Shown here piece by piece: positions 18,779 to 27,246 of a DNA stretch of 64,000 nt. Both the position numbers and the translations under genes were made by a program. The stretch's first letter is position 1, and each line of letters starts with the position of its first letter. The stretch is from Leucobacter triazinivorans (GTDB lineage: Bacteria; Actinomycetota; Actinomycetes; Actinomycetales; Microbacteriaceae): contig NZ_CP035806.1 in the NCBI RefSeq assembly GCF_004208635.1, forward strand, positions 806,001-870,000, given 5' to 3'. Below the pieces are notes generated by a model. The model saw only the letters and a list, made by a program, of their open reading frames with translations. It made no database searches and was not told the DNA's origin.

Positions 18779-20047
18779 ATGAGCACGCGTCACGGCGGAA
18801 CGGGGGCACGGGGAACTTCCCCGCGCCCCCGTTCCGCGTCCGCCTCCCCCGGCTGGCACGAGCTCGCCTCCCCGGAGGGCCTCGCTCTGCTCGATCGCAT
18901 CGCCGCGCGACAGCGCGACGGGCACGGTGTCGACGCGATCTCCCGCGCGCTGCGCGGTGAAGGCGTCGAGCCCGCACTGCTCGCCGCGGCACTGACCCAG
19001 ACCGGGCTGCGGGCCAAGGCGCGCGCCAAGTTCGGCGAGATCGCTGCCGACCTGCTGTTCACGCGCGCGGCGCTGGAGCAGGCGACGCGCGAGCGGGTGG
19101 CCGACCTGCACGCCGAGCGGTTCCGGGCGGCCGGGTGCCGTTCCGTCGCAGACCTCGGGTGCGGCATCGGCGCCGAGTCCCTCGCGCTGCTGCGCGCCGG
19201 AATCGCCCCGCTGCCCGTCGAGCTCGATCCGCTGACAGCAGTGTTCGCCCAGCACAATCTGGCGGTCGCGGCCGGGCGACTCGGAGCCGCGATCCCCGGC
19301 GTGCGCGTGGGCGACGCGGAGCAGCTCGGCGCGGAAGACGCGGACGGCGTCTTCCTGGACCCGGCGCGCCGCACCGCGGGGCACAGCGACACCCGGCGCG
19401 TCGCGTCGCCCGACGATTACTCGCCGTCGCTGCGCTTCGCGTTCGCGCTGGCCGAGCGGCGGCCGACCGGCGTGAAGCTGGGGCCGGGCCTCGACCGCGA
19501 TCTGATCCCGGATCGCGCCGAAGCGCAGTGGGTGTCGGTCGACGGCGATCTCGTGGAGACCGGTCTCTGGTTCGGCGCGACGGCCCGTCCCGGCATTCGC
19601 CGCGCGGCGCTGGTGCTGCGCGGCGCTGCCGCGCACGAGCTGACGGCCGACGCCGACGCGCAGGACGCCCCGGTGGAAGCGCTCGGCTCGTACCTCTACG
19701 AGCCGGACGGCGCGGTGATCCGGGCGCGTCTGATCGGGGCCCTCGCGCAGCGCCTCGACGCCGGCATGGTGAGCGGCGGCATCGCGTACCTCACCGGGGA
19801 TCGGCTCGTGGAGACCCCGTTCGCGAGCGCGTTCCGCGTGGTCGAGGAGCTCCCCGCGCGTGAGAAGGACCTGCGTCGAGCGCTCGCAGCCCGCGGGATC
19901 GGCACGCTCGAGATCAAGAAGCGCGGGGCCGATGCGGATCCCGCCGCGCTGCGGCGTCGCTTGAAACTGCGCGGTGACGCATCGGCGACGCTGTTCCTGA
20001 CCCGTGCAGCGGGCAGGCACGTCGCGCTGCTCGCGGAACGCTGCTGA
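18779..20047 (+). CDS. Class I SAM-dependent methyltransferase with THUMP-like domain
   Basis: A 422-residue protein. A helical N-terminal region (about 27-110) leads to a Rossmann methyltransferase core with the SAM loop VADLGCGIGAESLAL and a DPARR motif (VFLDPARRTAG) in place of the usual NPPY. The last 90 residues resemble the THUMP-like domain of actinobacterial RNA methyltransferase homologues. An RNA substrate is inferred. The ATG at 18779 is the only start available before the conserved region, yet the first 20 codons overlap a terminator-like hairpin (18795-18837), so the true start and promoter are uncertain. Confidence 0.8.
   Translation: MSTRHGGTGARGTSPRPRSASASPGWHELASPEGLALLDRIAARQRDGHGVDAISRALRGEGVEPALLAAALTQTGLRAKARAKFGEIAADLLFTRAALEQATRERVADLHAERFRAAGCRSVADLGCGIGAESLALLRAGIAPLPVELDPLTAVFAQHNLAVAAGRLGAAIPGVRVGDAEQLGAEDADGVFLDPARRTAGHSDTRRVASPDDYSPSLRFAFALAERRPTGVKLGPGLDRDLIPDRAEAQWVSVDGDLVETGLWFGATARPGIRRAALVLRGAAAHELTADADAQDAPVEALGSYLYEPDGAVIRARLIGALAQRLDAGMVSGGIAYLTGDRLVETPFASAFRVVEELPAREKDLRRALAARGIGTLEIKKRGADADPAALRRRLKLRGDASATLFLTRAAGRHVALLAERC
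18795..18837 (+). terminator. Long hairpin overlapping the methyltransferase start
   Basis: Arms GCGGAACGGGGGC (18795-18807) and its exact complement (18825-18837) enclose GGGGAACTTCCCC, itself a perfect palindrome. It looks like a terminator for the DUF4190 pair, placed inside the first codons of the next gene; alternatively it attenuates that gene. Confidence 0.55.
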
Positions 20048-20143
20048 GCGTCCCCATCCGCGATGCGCCGGCGGGCGCAACGACGGGACCGCGGGCTTCC
20101 GACCCCATGGCTCCTCGTCGCCGCGCCCGCACGAGCGCGGCGG

Positions 20144-20536
20144 CTACTGGGTCATGATCTCCGAGCAGAGCACTTCCTGCCCGGCGACGGTCACGGAGTA
20201 CGCGCCGTCGAGGCACTGCTGGGCCGCGTCGATGCCCGCGCCCGCGAGGCTGGCGATCGACACGATCAGAATGATGTAGCCGATGGTGCCGAGCGCGCCG
20301 ATGACGATGCCGATCACGCCGGGCACGTTGCCCGCCCCCGCCTTGCGCGACTGCACGACGGCGACGATGCTCAGCACGAGGCCGATGATCGGCAGCAGGA
20401 TCGCCAGGATGAGGCCGACGATGCCGAGGGTCTTGCCGGGCACCGGCTGGGGCGCGGCCGCGTAGCCGGGCGCTGCGGGTGCTGCGGACGGTACGGGATT
20501 CGAGGCCGGCTGGCCGTTGGGCAGGTTCTCGGACAT
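20144..20536 (-). CDS. Small DUF4190-like membrane protein
   Basis: A 130-residue protein with a Pro/Ala-rich N-terminus (1-35), two membrane helices (about 38-58 and 72-95) and a C-terminal external tail with two cysteines (AQQCLDGAYSVTVAGQEVLCSEI) that could form a disulfide. It is a third member of the DUF4190-type family in this stretch but on the opposite strand. ATG 20536 has AAGGAG 6 bases upstream. It lies 130 bp downstream of tsaD's end on the same side of the map. Confidence 0.75.
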   Translation of the reverse strand: MSENLPNGQPASNPVPSAAPAAPGYAAAPQPVPGKTLGIVGLILAILLPIIGLVLSIVAVVQSRKAGAGNVPGVIGIVIGALGTIGYIILIVSIASLAGAGIDAAQQCLDGAYSVTVAGQEVLCSEIMTQ

Positions 20537-20666
20537 GATGCTCCTTCGTTCGTGCTCGGAGGAGGGTTTTCCCCACTTGCACTCTCCACACTAATGTTCA
20601 CCGGGCACAAATGTCTGCTGCACCCGCCGCGCGCGCCGGGCCGATGCGGCGGAGCCGCGCCCGCGG

Positions 20667-21836
20667 TCAGCGCACCTGGATATCGGTGACCGGGAGCGTC
20701 GAGTCGGCCCCGAATGCGAGCCCGGAGGGAGCGTGACCCTCGGCGACGAGCCTGGCCCCGATCGCCGCGATCATGGCGCCGTTGTCGGTGCAGAGCGAGA
20801 GCGGCGGCACGCGCAGTTCCACCCCGGCTGCGACGCAACGCTCGTGCGCCAGGTCGCGCACGCGCGCATTCGCGACCACGCCGCCTCCCAGGAGCAGACG
20901 GGGCACACCCAGATCGCTGCAGGCAGCGAGCGCCTTCGTGAGCAGCACATCGGCGACCGCCTCGCGGAAGCTGGCGGCGACGTCCGCGACGGGCAGCGGT
21001 GACGCGCCACCATATTCCGCCTCATGCTTCTCGACCCATCGCGCCACCGAGGTCTTCAGGCCCGAGAACGAGAAGTCGTAGCGATGCCGCTCGAGATCCT
21101 TGGGGCGGGTGAGTCCGCGCGGAAACCGGATCGCACCGGGATCCCCGGCGACGGCGACGCGGTCGATCTGCGGGCCGCCCGGATACGGCAGCCCCAGCAG
21201 CCGCGCGACCTTGTCGAACGCCTCGCCGGCGGCGTCGTCGATCGTCTCCCCGAGCATCTCGACGTCGCTCACGAGATCGCGCACCAGCAGGAGCGAAGTG
21301 TGCCCGCCGGAGACGAGCAGCGCGACAGTGGGCAGTTCGAGCTCCCCCACCGCTCCGAGGGTCTCCCGCAGCCCGGGGCCCTGCAGTAGATCCGCACCGA
21401 CATGCCCGACGAGGTGGTTGACCGCGTACAGCGGCACCCCGAGTGACACCGCGAGCGCTTTCGCGGCCGAGATCCCCACCATGAGCGCCCCAGCCAGACC
21501 GGGACCGCAGGTCACCGCGATCGCATCGAGATCCTCGAGCGCCACACCGGCGTCGTCGAGCGCGCGCTCGATCGTCGGAGTCATGGCCTCCAGGTGCGCG
21601 CGCGCCGCAACCTCGGGGACCACACCGCCGTAGCGCGCATGCTCGTCCATCGACGAGGCGATGGCGTTGGCGAGCAGCGTGCGCCCGCGCACGATGCCCA
21701 CACCGGTCTCGTCGCAGCTCGTCTCGATGCCCAGCACCAGTGGCTCTCGCTGCGCCGTCGGGTCTGCGTCCTGCGCCGGCGACGCTCCGCTCTGCACCAT
21801 CTGCGCTCCTCGCCCAGAATGACGGGTTCCACTCAT
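20667..21836 (-). CDS. tsaD: tRNA threonylcarbamoyladenosine synthase TsaD
   Basis: The 389-residue catalytic subunit that transfers threonylcarbamoyl to A37 of ANN-decoding tRNAs. The ASKHA fold and the metal-binding HAHLE-equivalent ARAHLEA and the AVNHLVGH histidines are visible, as are [10 protein letters not shown] near the N-terminus and the [10 protein letters not shown] motif. The ATG at 21836 overlaps the rimI stop (ATGA). The first 25 residues before the fold are rich in Gln, Asp and Ser and derive partly from a degenerate copy of the dispersed repeat. It ends the operon acpS-alr-tsaE-tsaB-rimI-tsaD. Confidence 0.95.
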   Translation of the reverse strand: MSGTRHSGRGAQMVQSGASPAQDADPTAQREPLVLGIETSCDETGVGIVRGRTLLANAIASSMDEHARYGGVVPEVAARAHLEAMTPTIERALDDAGVALEDLDAIAVTCGPGLAGALMVGISAAKALAVSLGVPLYAVNHLVGHVGADLLQGPGLRETLGAVGELELPTVALLVSGGHTSLLLVRDLVSDVEMLGETIDDAAGEAFDKVARLLGLPYPGGPQIDRVAVAGDPGAIRFPRGLTRPKDLERHRYDFSFSGLKTSVARWVEKHEAEYGGASPLPVADVAASFREAVADVLLTKALAACSDLGVPRLLLGGGVVANARVRDLAHERCVAAGVELRVPPLSLCTDNGAMIAAIGARLVAEGHAPSGLAFGADSTLPVTDIQVR

Positions 21837-22558
21837 CGGCGATCCTTCATCTCGAGTTTCATGACCAGCGCGTCGACCCCGTCGGGCTGGTAGTAGCGCG
21901 GGCGCACGGCGATCTCCTCGAATCCGAGCGACCGGTAGAGCGACTGCGCCACCGGGTTGTCGGCCCGCACCTCGAGGAACACGCTGCGCACGCCGCAGCG
22001 CACCGCCTCATCGAGCAGCGCGTCCATCAGACGCCGCCCGTTCCCGCCGCCGCGGGCCTCCGGGGCGACAGCGATGGTCTGGATATCGCCCTCGGCACCC
22101 ACGGCGAGCAGTCCCGCGTATCCGCGCACCGCTCCGGCTGCGTCGACGAGCGCCAGGTAGCGTCGATGCTCGGCCGTGAGCTCCTCGCGCATCATCTCGC
22201 GACTCCACGCCTCCGCGCCGAACACCGCGCTCTCGATCGCCCAGATCGCGTCGAGGTCGTGGATCTCCGCGTCGCGGAGCCGCAGCTCCGCCGTACGGTC
22301 CGGGTGCTCGGCGACCGGGCTGACGGTGCTGGATCCTGCGAGTCGCTCCGCTCCCGCAGGATGACGAGGAATGGGGTCCGCTCCCGCAGGATGACGAGGA
22401 ATGGGGTCCGCTCCCGCAGGATGACGAGAAACAGGCTCCGCTCCCGCAGGATGACGAGAAACAGGCTCCGCTCCCGCAGGATGACGAGAAACAGGGTCCG
22501 CTCCCGCAGGATGACCGGCGGAGCTGCTCGGCTCCGGGCGCCCCTCGGGGGCGCTCAC
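21833..22558 (-). CDS. rimI: Ribosomal protein S18-alanine N-acetyltransferase RimI with repeat-derived N-terminal extension
   Basis: A 241-residue GNAT acetyltransferase. The last ~165 residues hold the fold with the acetyl-CoA loop [19 protein letters not shown], and this part alone matches the usual RimI length. The first ~75 residues contain six units of about ten residues ([10 protein letters not shown] type) encoded by the 30-bp repeat array at 22351-22515. The GTG start at 22558 overlaps the tsaB stop (GTGA), and no ATG, GTG or TTG lies between the array and the fold. The array therefore appears to be translated. Acetylation of S18 is the family role; RimI and the t6A genes are often clustered. 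Confidence 0.88.
   Translation of the reverse strand: MSAPEGRPEPSSSAGHPAGADPVSRHPAGAEPVSRHPAGAEPVSRHPAGADPIPRHPAGADPIPRHPAGAERLAGSSTVSPVAEHPDRTAELRLRDAEIHDLDAIWAIESAVFGAEAWSREMMREELTAEHRRYLALVDAAGAVRGYAGLLAVGAEGDIQTIAVAPEARGGGNGRRLMDALLDEAVRCGVRSVFLEVRADNPVAQSLYRSLGFEEIAVRPRYYQPDGVDALVMKLEMKDRR
22330..22515. repeat. REP-like repeat with in-frame 30-bp tandem array inside rimI
   Basis: A forward repeat module (TGGATCCTGCGAGTCGC, CTCCG) starts at 22330. Its end, CTCCCGCAGGATGAC plus 15 bases, is amplified into five full 30-bp units beginning at 22351, 22381, 22411, 22441 and 22471, and a sixth partial unit at 22501. Units come in two variants (AGGAATGGGG and AGAAACAGG). Because 30 is divisible by three, copy number can change without shifting the frame. 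Confidence 0.92.
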
Positions 22559-23196
22559 CGGGAGACCCGTTTCGGGGCGCCGGGCTGGGCGACATCGGGC
22601 GCGCGCAGATAGACGGCGCGATCGGGTTCGAAGCCGCGCCCGGACGCCAGGCGCCGCGCCGCCAGCCGCACGAGCGCGGCCGCAGGGATCCGGTCCGGCC
22701 AGACATCATTCGCGCGCTCCTCGTAGTCCGCGCGAGCGAGCAGCAGCGGATCGGACTCACGGATCGGGATCCCCGCCCAGTCGAGCCCGGCGTACTCGGA
22801 GACGAAGAGCTCGCGCCGCTTCGCGTCCTGCACCACCCGCACACCGGTCAGCGCCGTGCCCTCCAGCGCATCGAGGGCGACGCCCTCGTGACCGTGGAGC
22901 GGCAGCAGAGGCACCCCGCGCCCCAGCGCGAACGCGTGCGCGGCGGCGATCCCGACGCGCAGGCCGGTGAACGGCCCCGGGCCGACGCCGGCGACGACGC
23001 CCGTCACCGAGCGGGGACTGGCCCCGCTCGCGCGGAACACCTCTTCGAGCAGGCCGCCGATCGCCTCGGAGTGGCCGCGCGGATCGTCGCTCGCGGCGAC
23101 GTGCACCCGCCCGCGGCACCCCAGGGCCACACTCGTGCCGAGCGCGGTGTCGATCGCGAGCAGCGCGTGGCCGCCCAGTTCCGGCGCCTCCAGCAT
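22555..23196 (-). CDS. tsaB: tRNA threonylcarbamoyladenosine biosynthesis protein TsaB
   Basis: A 213-residue ASKHA-fold partner of TsaD, needed to assemble the t6A complex. Visible: N-terminal ALLAIDTALGTSVAL, and the family signature GVGPGPFTGLRVGIA. The C-terminal half is reduced, as in other TsaB proteins. The start is taken as ATG 23196, which overlaps the tsaE stop by one base (TGATG) and has GGGAG 9 bases upstream. A longer form from ATG 23220 would overlap tsaE by 25 bases. Confidence 0.92.
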   Translation of the reverse strand: MLEAPELGGHALLAIDTALGTSVALGCRGRVHVAASDDPRGHSEAIGGLLEEVFRASGASPRSVTGVVAGVGPGPFTGLRVGIAAAHAFALGRGVPLLPLHGHEGVALDALEGTALTGVRVVQDAKRRELFVSEYAGLDWAGIPIRESDPLLLARADYEERANDVWPDRIPAAALVRLAARRLASGRGFEPDRAVYLRAPDVAQPGAPKRVSR

Positions 23197-23726
23197 CACG
23201 ACAGCACTCCCGTCCGCCATCTCGGCCCGTGCCCGGTGACGGTCACGGTGCGGCTCTCGACCGGCGTCTCCGACCAATCAACCTGCTCCTCTTCACGTGC
23301 GGCCTCGGCTGGAGCATCGGCCTCGGCATCGTCGCTCCCGCGAGGGCGATCGATCACCACTTCGACCCACGACTCGGGCGTCTCGACGAGGCCGGCGCCC
23401 CACTCCGCCACCACCACGGACCCCTCGAAGTCGAGGTCGAGGTCGTCCAGTTCGTCGGCTCCGGCGAGCCGGTAGGCGTCCACGTGCACGAGCGGCGCAC
23501 CGCCCACGAGCGACGGATGGGTGCGCGCCAGCACGAACGTGGGGCTCTGCACCGGTCCGCGCACGCCGAGCCCCTCCCCGATGCCACGGGTCAACGTGGT
23601 CTTGCCCGCTCCGAGCGGGCCCGTGAGCAGCACGAGATCCCCCGCGCACAACCGGCGCCCCAGCTCGACCCCGAGATCGTGCATCGCGTCGGGATCCGCG
23701 ACTCGCCGGATGACCGCGCCGCTCAC
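23196..23726 (-). CDS. tsaE: tRNA threonylcarbamoyladenosine biosynthesis ATPase TsaE
   Basis: A 176-residue P-loop ATPase of the t6A complex. Walker A GPLGAGKTTLTRG (36-48), followed by SPTFVLART and HVDAYRL motifs typical of the family, and WGAG near residue 115. An acidic tail of about 45 residues after the fold (from about DDAEADAPAEAAREEE) is longer than usual. GTG 23726 overlaps the alr stop (GTGA), which sets the start. Confidence 0.93.
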   Translation of the reverse strand: MSGAVIRRVADPDAMHDLGVELGRRLCAGDLVLLTGPLGAGKTTLTRGIGEGLGVRGPVQSPTFVLARTHPSLVGGAPLVHVDAYRLAGADELDDLDLDFEGSVVVAEWGAGLVETPESWVEVVIDRPRGSDDAEADAPAEAAREEEQVDWSETPVESRTVTVTGHGPRWRTGVLS

Positions 23727-24868
23727 GCCCCGCCCCCTTCGAGCTCCTCCGACGGCACCCGGAGCACTCGCGGGCCGACGCCGACCACGATCTCGTAGTT
23801 GATGGTGCGCATGAGCCCGGCCCAGATCTCCACCGGCGGGTGGCCGCACTCCGGGTCTCCGAAGAGCACGACGGGGTCGCCCAACCCCAGGCGGCCCGCC
23901 AGCGGGCCCACGTCGACGATGAACTGGTCCATGCCGATGCGGCCGACGATGGGTCGGTGCTCGCCGGCCACGGTGACCCAGGCCCCGGCCCCGTTCAGTG
24001 CCCGGGGCATGCCGTCGGCGTACCCCATGGGCACCAGGGCCAGCGTGGTGGCGGTCTCGCAGACGTGGTTGAAGCCGTAGGAGACGCCGGCGCCTGCCGG
24101 TACGCCGCGGAGCGCCACGATCTCGGAGCGCAGGGTCATCGCGGGGATCAGGCCGAGCTGCGCCGAGGTCTTGTCGGCGAACGGGCTGAGTCCGTAAGCT
24201 ACGACGCCCACGCGCACCGTGTTGTAGTGCAGATGCGGTGAGGAGAAGGTGGCGGCGCTGGCCGCCAGGTGGATCATCTCGGGCTCGATGCCCGTGGAGC
24301 GCAGCAGTTCGACCGCCTCGTCGAAGCGGGCCGCCTGGGCCCGGTCGTTCTCCTCGCCCGCGTTGGCGAGGTGGCTGAACACGCCGCGCACCCGCACCAG
24401 ACCGGCGCGCTCGAGCTCGGCCGCGCGAGCGAAGAGCGGAGCCCACTCCTCGGGGGCGGCCCCGTTGCGGCTGAGGCCGGTGTCGAGCTTGAACTGCATC
24501 GAGGCCGGCCGGCCCGCACGGTCCGCTGCCGCGGCGAGCGCCTCGAGCTGCTGGAGATGACTGACCCCGATCTCGATGTCGGCGGCCACCGCCTGCTCGA
24601 AATCGGCGTGCACGCCGTGCAGCCAGCAGAGCACCGGGGCCTCGATCCCCGCGTCGCGCAGCGCGAGCGCCTCCTCGAGATCGGCCGTGGCCACCATGGC
24701 CGCACCGCCCGCGAGCGCCGCCTCGGCCGCGATGCGCGCGCCGTGCCCGTAGCCGTCCGCCTTCACCACCACGATCACGGCACCGCCCGTGAGCTCGCGC
24801 ACGCGGGTCACGTTGTGCCGGATCGCAGGAAGCGAGATCTCGGCGACCCGCATCGATCCTGTCCTCAT
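23723..24868 (-). CDS. alr: Alanine racemase
   Basis: A 381-residue PLP enzyme making D-alanine for peptidoglycan. The PLP lysine is in VVVKADGYGHG (K36), the catalytic tyrosine in GVSYGFNH (about 265), and the carbamylated-lysine and substrate loop regions (FKLDTGLSRNG, GRIGMDQFIVDV) are intact. ATG 24868 overlaps the acpS stop (ATGA); a second ATG at 24853 with AGGA close upstream is an alternative, giving 376 residues. It is the second gene of the acpS operon. Confidence 0.95.
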   Translation of the reverse strand: MRTGSMRVAEISLPAIRHNVTRVRELTGGAVIVVVKADGYGHGARIAAEAALAGGAAMVATADLEEALALRDAGIEAPVLCWLHGVHADFEQAVAADIEIGVSHLQQLEALAAAADRAGRPASMQFKLDTGLSRNGAAPEEWAPLFARAAELERAGLVRVRGVFSHLANAGEENDRAQAARFDEAVELLRSTGIEPEMIHLAASAATFSSPHLHYNTVRVGVVAYGLSPFADKTSAQLGLIPAMTLRSEIVALRGVPAGAGVSYGFNHVCETATTLALVPMGYADGMPRALNGAGAWVTVAGEHRPIVGRIGMDQFIVDVGPLAGRLGLGDPVVLFGDPECGHPPVEIWAGLMRTINYEIVVGVGPRVLRVPSEELEGGGA

Positions 24869-25302
24869 GCCTGCCCCCGTCCGTCGTGCGATCCTGCCGT
24901 CGTGGCGAGCGTACCGCGCTCCGCAGCCGTCCCCGCCGACGCCGCGCTGCCGTCCGATTCCACCACCACGAAGGCGGTCGCCGCTCCCCCGTCGTGCGTC
25001 ATCGAGAGGTGCGCGCGCCGGGCGCCGCGCGCGGCGAGGGCGGTCTCGAGCCCCGGCGTCGGTGCGAAGTACGGGGCGCGATCCTCGTCGCGCTGCACCT
25101 CCATGTCTTGCCACCGCAGCTCTGCGGAGCCGCCGAGCGCCTTGATGAGGGCCTCTTTCGCGGCGAACCGCGCCGCGAGCGACGGCGTCCCCAGTACCGC
25201 CTCCGCAGGAGTGAACAGCCGTGCGCGCAGCGCGGGCGTGCGCGCGAGCTGTCGTTCGAAGCGCGCGATGTCGACGGTGTCGACGCCGATCCCGACGATC
25301 AT
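24865..25302 (-). CDS. acpS: Holo-[acyl-carrier-protein] synthase
   Basis: A 145-residue phosphopantetheinyl transferase loading coenzyme A's 4'-phosphopantetheine onto acyl carrier protein. The magnesium-binding Asp is in GIGVDTVDIARF and the Glu in ARFAAKEALIKALG, with LSMTHDGGAATAFV at the C-terminal end of the fold. The last 25 residues (Ala, Thr, Gly-rich) are an extension. It is the first gene of a run in which each stop overlaps the next start through to tsaD. Confidence 0.94.
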   Translation of the reverse strand: MIVGIGVDTVDIARFERQLARTPALRARLFTPAEAVLGTPSLAARFAAKEALIKALGGSAELRWQDMEVQRDEDRAPYFAPTPGLETALAARGARRAHLSMTHDGGAATAFVVVESDGSAASAGTAAERGTLATTAGSHDGRGQA

Positions 25303-25363
25303 GTGGTCTCCGGTTCCCGCCGGCTCAGCCGCACCGCAAGGGGTCTCCTCCGCACCCGGCGGA

Positions 25364-27214
25364 CTACTCGACCGTCACGGACTTGGCCAGGTTGCGCGGC
25401 TGATCGACGTCGAGTCCCTTCGCCGTCGACAACTCGAGCGCGAACCACTGCAGCGGAACGACCTGCAGCAGCGGCTCGAAGAAGGCATCGGCGAGCGGCA
25501 GGCGGATCACGTCGTCGGCGTAGGGCAGCACCGCGGTGTCGCCCTTCTCCACGACGGCGATCACGCGTGCGCCGCGGGCCCGGATCTCCTGGATGTTGGA
25601 GACGACCTTCGAGTGCATGAGCGGGGACGTCCGGGGGCTCGGCACCAGCACGAACACGGGCTGCCCGTGGTCGATGAGCGCGATCGGCCCGTGCTTGAGC
25701 TCGCCGGCGGCGAAGCCCTCGGCGTGGATGTACGCGATCTCCTTGAGCTTGAGCGCCCCCTCGAGCGCGATCGGGTAGCCCACGTGGCGCCCGAGGAACA
25801 GCACGGACCGGGTGTCGGCCATCCAGTGCGCCAGCTGCGCGATCTGCTCGTGCGTATCGACGGCCTCGCGCACCTTCGCCGGCAGCTCATCGAACTGGGC
25901 GATGGCCTGCGCCGCGGCCTCCGCGGACAGTGCGCCCTTCACGCGGCCGAGGTGCAGCCCGATCAGGTAGAGCGCGGTGATCTGCGCCACGAACGCCTTC
26001 GTCGACGCGACCGCGACCTCCGGCCCGGCGTGGGTGTAGACCGCCGCGTCCGACTCGCGCGGAATCGTGGCGCTCTGCGTGTTGCAGACCGAAACCGTGG
26101 TCACGCCGCGCTCGGCCGCGTACTTCACGGCCATGAGGGTATCCATCGTCTCACCGGACTGGCTCACCGAGATGACCATGGTGCGGTCGGAGAGCACGGG
26201 CTCGCGGTAGCGGAACTCATGGCTGAGCTGCACTTCGACGGGAATGCGCGCCCACTGCTCGATCGCGTAGGCGCCCACCTGGCCCGCGTACGACGCGGTG
26301 CCGCAGGCGATGATGATGATGCGATCGATGCCGCGCAGGCGCTCGTCGCCGAGGGCGGTCAGCTCGGGGATCTCCACGCCCGACGGTGAGACGCGGCCGC
26401 GCACGGTGTTCTCCACCGCGTCGGGCTGGTCGTTGATCTCCTTCGCCATGAACGAGGACCAGCCGCCCTTGTCGGCGGCCTCGGCGTCCCACTCCACCTC
26501 GAACTCCTCGAACTCGACGGGGTGACCCGCGAAGTCGGTGATGCGCACCTCTTCGGGAGTGATGACCGCGATGTTGTCCTCGTCGACGGCGACCGCGCGG
26601 CGAGTCGAGGAGACGAAGGCCGCGACGTCGGAGCCGAGGAAGTTCTCGCCGTCGCCCAACCCCACCACGAGGGGCGAGTGGTGGCGGGCGGCGACGACCT
26701 TGCCCGGCTCGTCGCGGTGCATCGCGAGCAGCGTGAAGGTGCCCTCGAGCCGCGTGACGACGGAGCGGAATGCGGTCTCGAGGTCTCCCTGTCGCGCCAC
26801 CTCGCGCCCCACGAGCGCGGCGACGACCTCGGTGTCGGTCTCGCTGATCAGATCAACGCCGTCGCCCTCCAACTCTTCGCGCAGCTCGGCGAAGTTCTCG
26901 ACGATGCCGTTGTGAATGAGCGCCAGCTTGCCGCCGTCGCCGAGGTGCGGGTGCGCGTTCGCGTCGGTCGGCCCGCCGTGGGTGGCCCAGCGGGTGTGAC
27001 CGATGCCCGTGCCGGCGGCCTGCAGCGGGTTCGCCTCGAGCAGCTCCTCGAGCCGGGCGAGCTTGCCGGAGCGCTTGCGCACGGAGATCTCGTGCGCGTC
27101 ATCGATCACCGCGACGCCTGCCGAGTCGTATCCGCGGTACTCCAGACGGCGCAGGCCGTTGAGGAGCACTTCGACCGTGTCATTGGGGCCGACATATCCG
27201 ACGATTCCACACAT
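25364..27214 (-). CDS. glmS: Glutamine-fructose-6-phosphate aminotransferase
   Basis: A 616-residue enzyme making glucosamine 6-phosphate, the entry to UDP-GlcNAc. The N-terminal Ntn-glutaminase begins with the nucleophile Cys2 (MCGIVGYVG) and holds RRLEYRGYDSAGV. Two SIS sugar-isomerase domains follow (about 290-610), with SQSGETMDTL, and the C-terminus NLAKSVTVE is canonical. No ribosome site precedes ATG 27214; a TAAACT hexamer ends 7 bases upstream, which suggests a leaderless mRNA. No glmS ribozyme is seen. It is divergent from coaA. The next step, glmM, is at 58312. Confidence 0.96.
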   Translation of the reverse strand: MCGIVGYVGPNDTVEVLLNGLRRLEYRGYDSAGVAVIDDAHEISVRKRSGKLARLEELLEANPLQAAGTGIGHTRWATHGGPTDANAHPHLGDGGKLALIHNGIVENFAELREELEGDGVDLISETDTEVVAALVGREVARQGDLETAFRSVVTRLEGTFTLLAMHRDEPGKVVAARHHSPLVVGLGDGENFLGSDVAAFVSSTRRAVAVDEDNIAVITPEEVRITDFAGHPVEFEEFEVEWDAEAADKGGWSSFMAKEINDQPDAVENTVRGRVSPSGVEIPELTALGDERLRGIDRIIIIACGTASYAGQVGAYAIEQWARIPVEVQLSHEFRYREPVLSDRTMVISVSQSGETMDTLMAVKYAAERGVTTVSVCNTQSATIPRESDAAVYTHAGPEVAVASTKAFVAQITALYLIGLHLGRVKGALSAEAAAQAIAQFDELPAKVREAVDTHEQIAQLAHWMADTRSVLFLGRHVGYPIALEGALKLKEIAYIHAEGFAAGELKHGPIALIDHGQPVFVLVPSPRTSPLMHSKVVSNIQEIRARGARVIAVVEKGDTAVLPYADDVIRLPLADAFFEPLLQVVPLQWFALELSTAKGLDVDQPRNLAKSVTVE

Positions 27215-27246
27215 GGGTATGAGTTTAGTGGCACGATGGATGAACG
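27215..27246. promoter_or_regulatory. 32-bp divergent intergenic between glmS and coaA
   Basis: Only 32 bp separates two opposite start codons. On the minus strand TAAACT lies 7 bases before the glmS ATG, the position expected for the -10 box of a leaderless transcript. No Shine-Dalgarno sequence is visible for either gene. The coaA promoter must overlap the glmS 5' end. Confidence 0.45.

Noticed and set aside
22351..22515. Regular 30-bp tandem units considered as a CRISPR array
   Set aside because: Units are contiguous without unique spacers, lie in a coding frame, and derive from the dispersed repeat.
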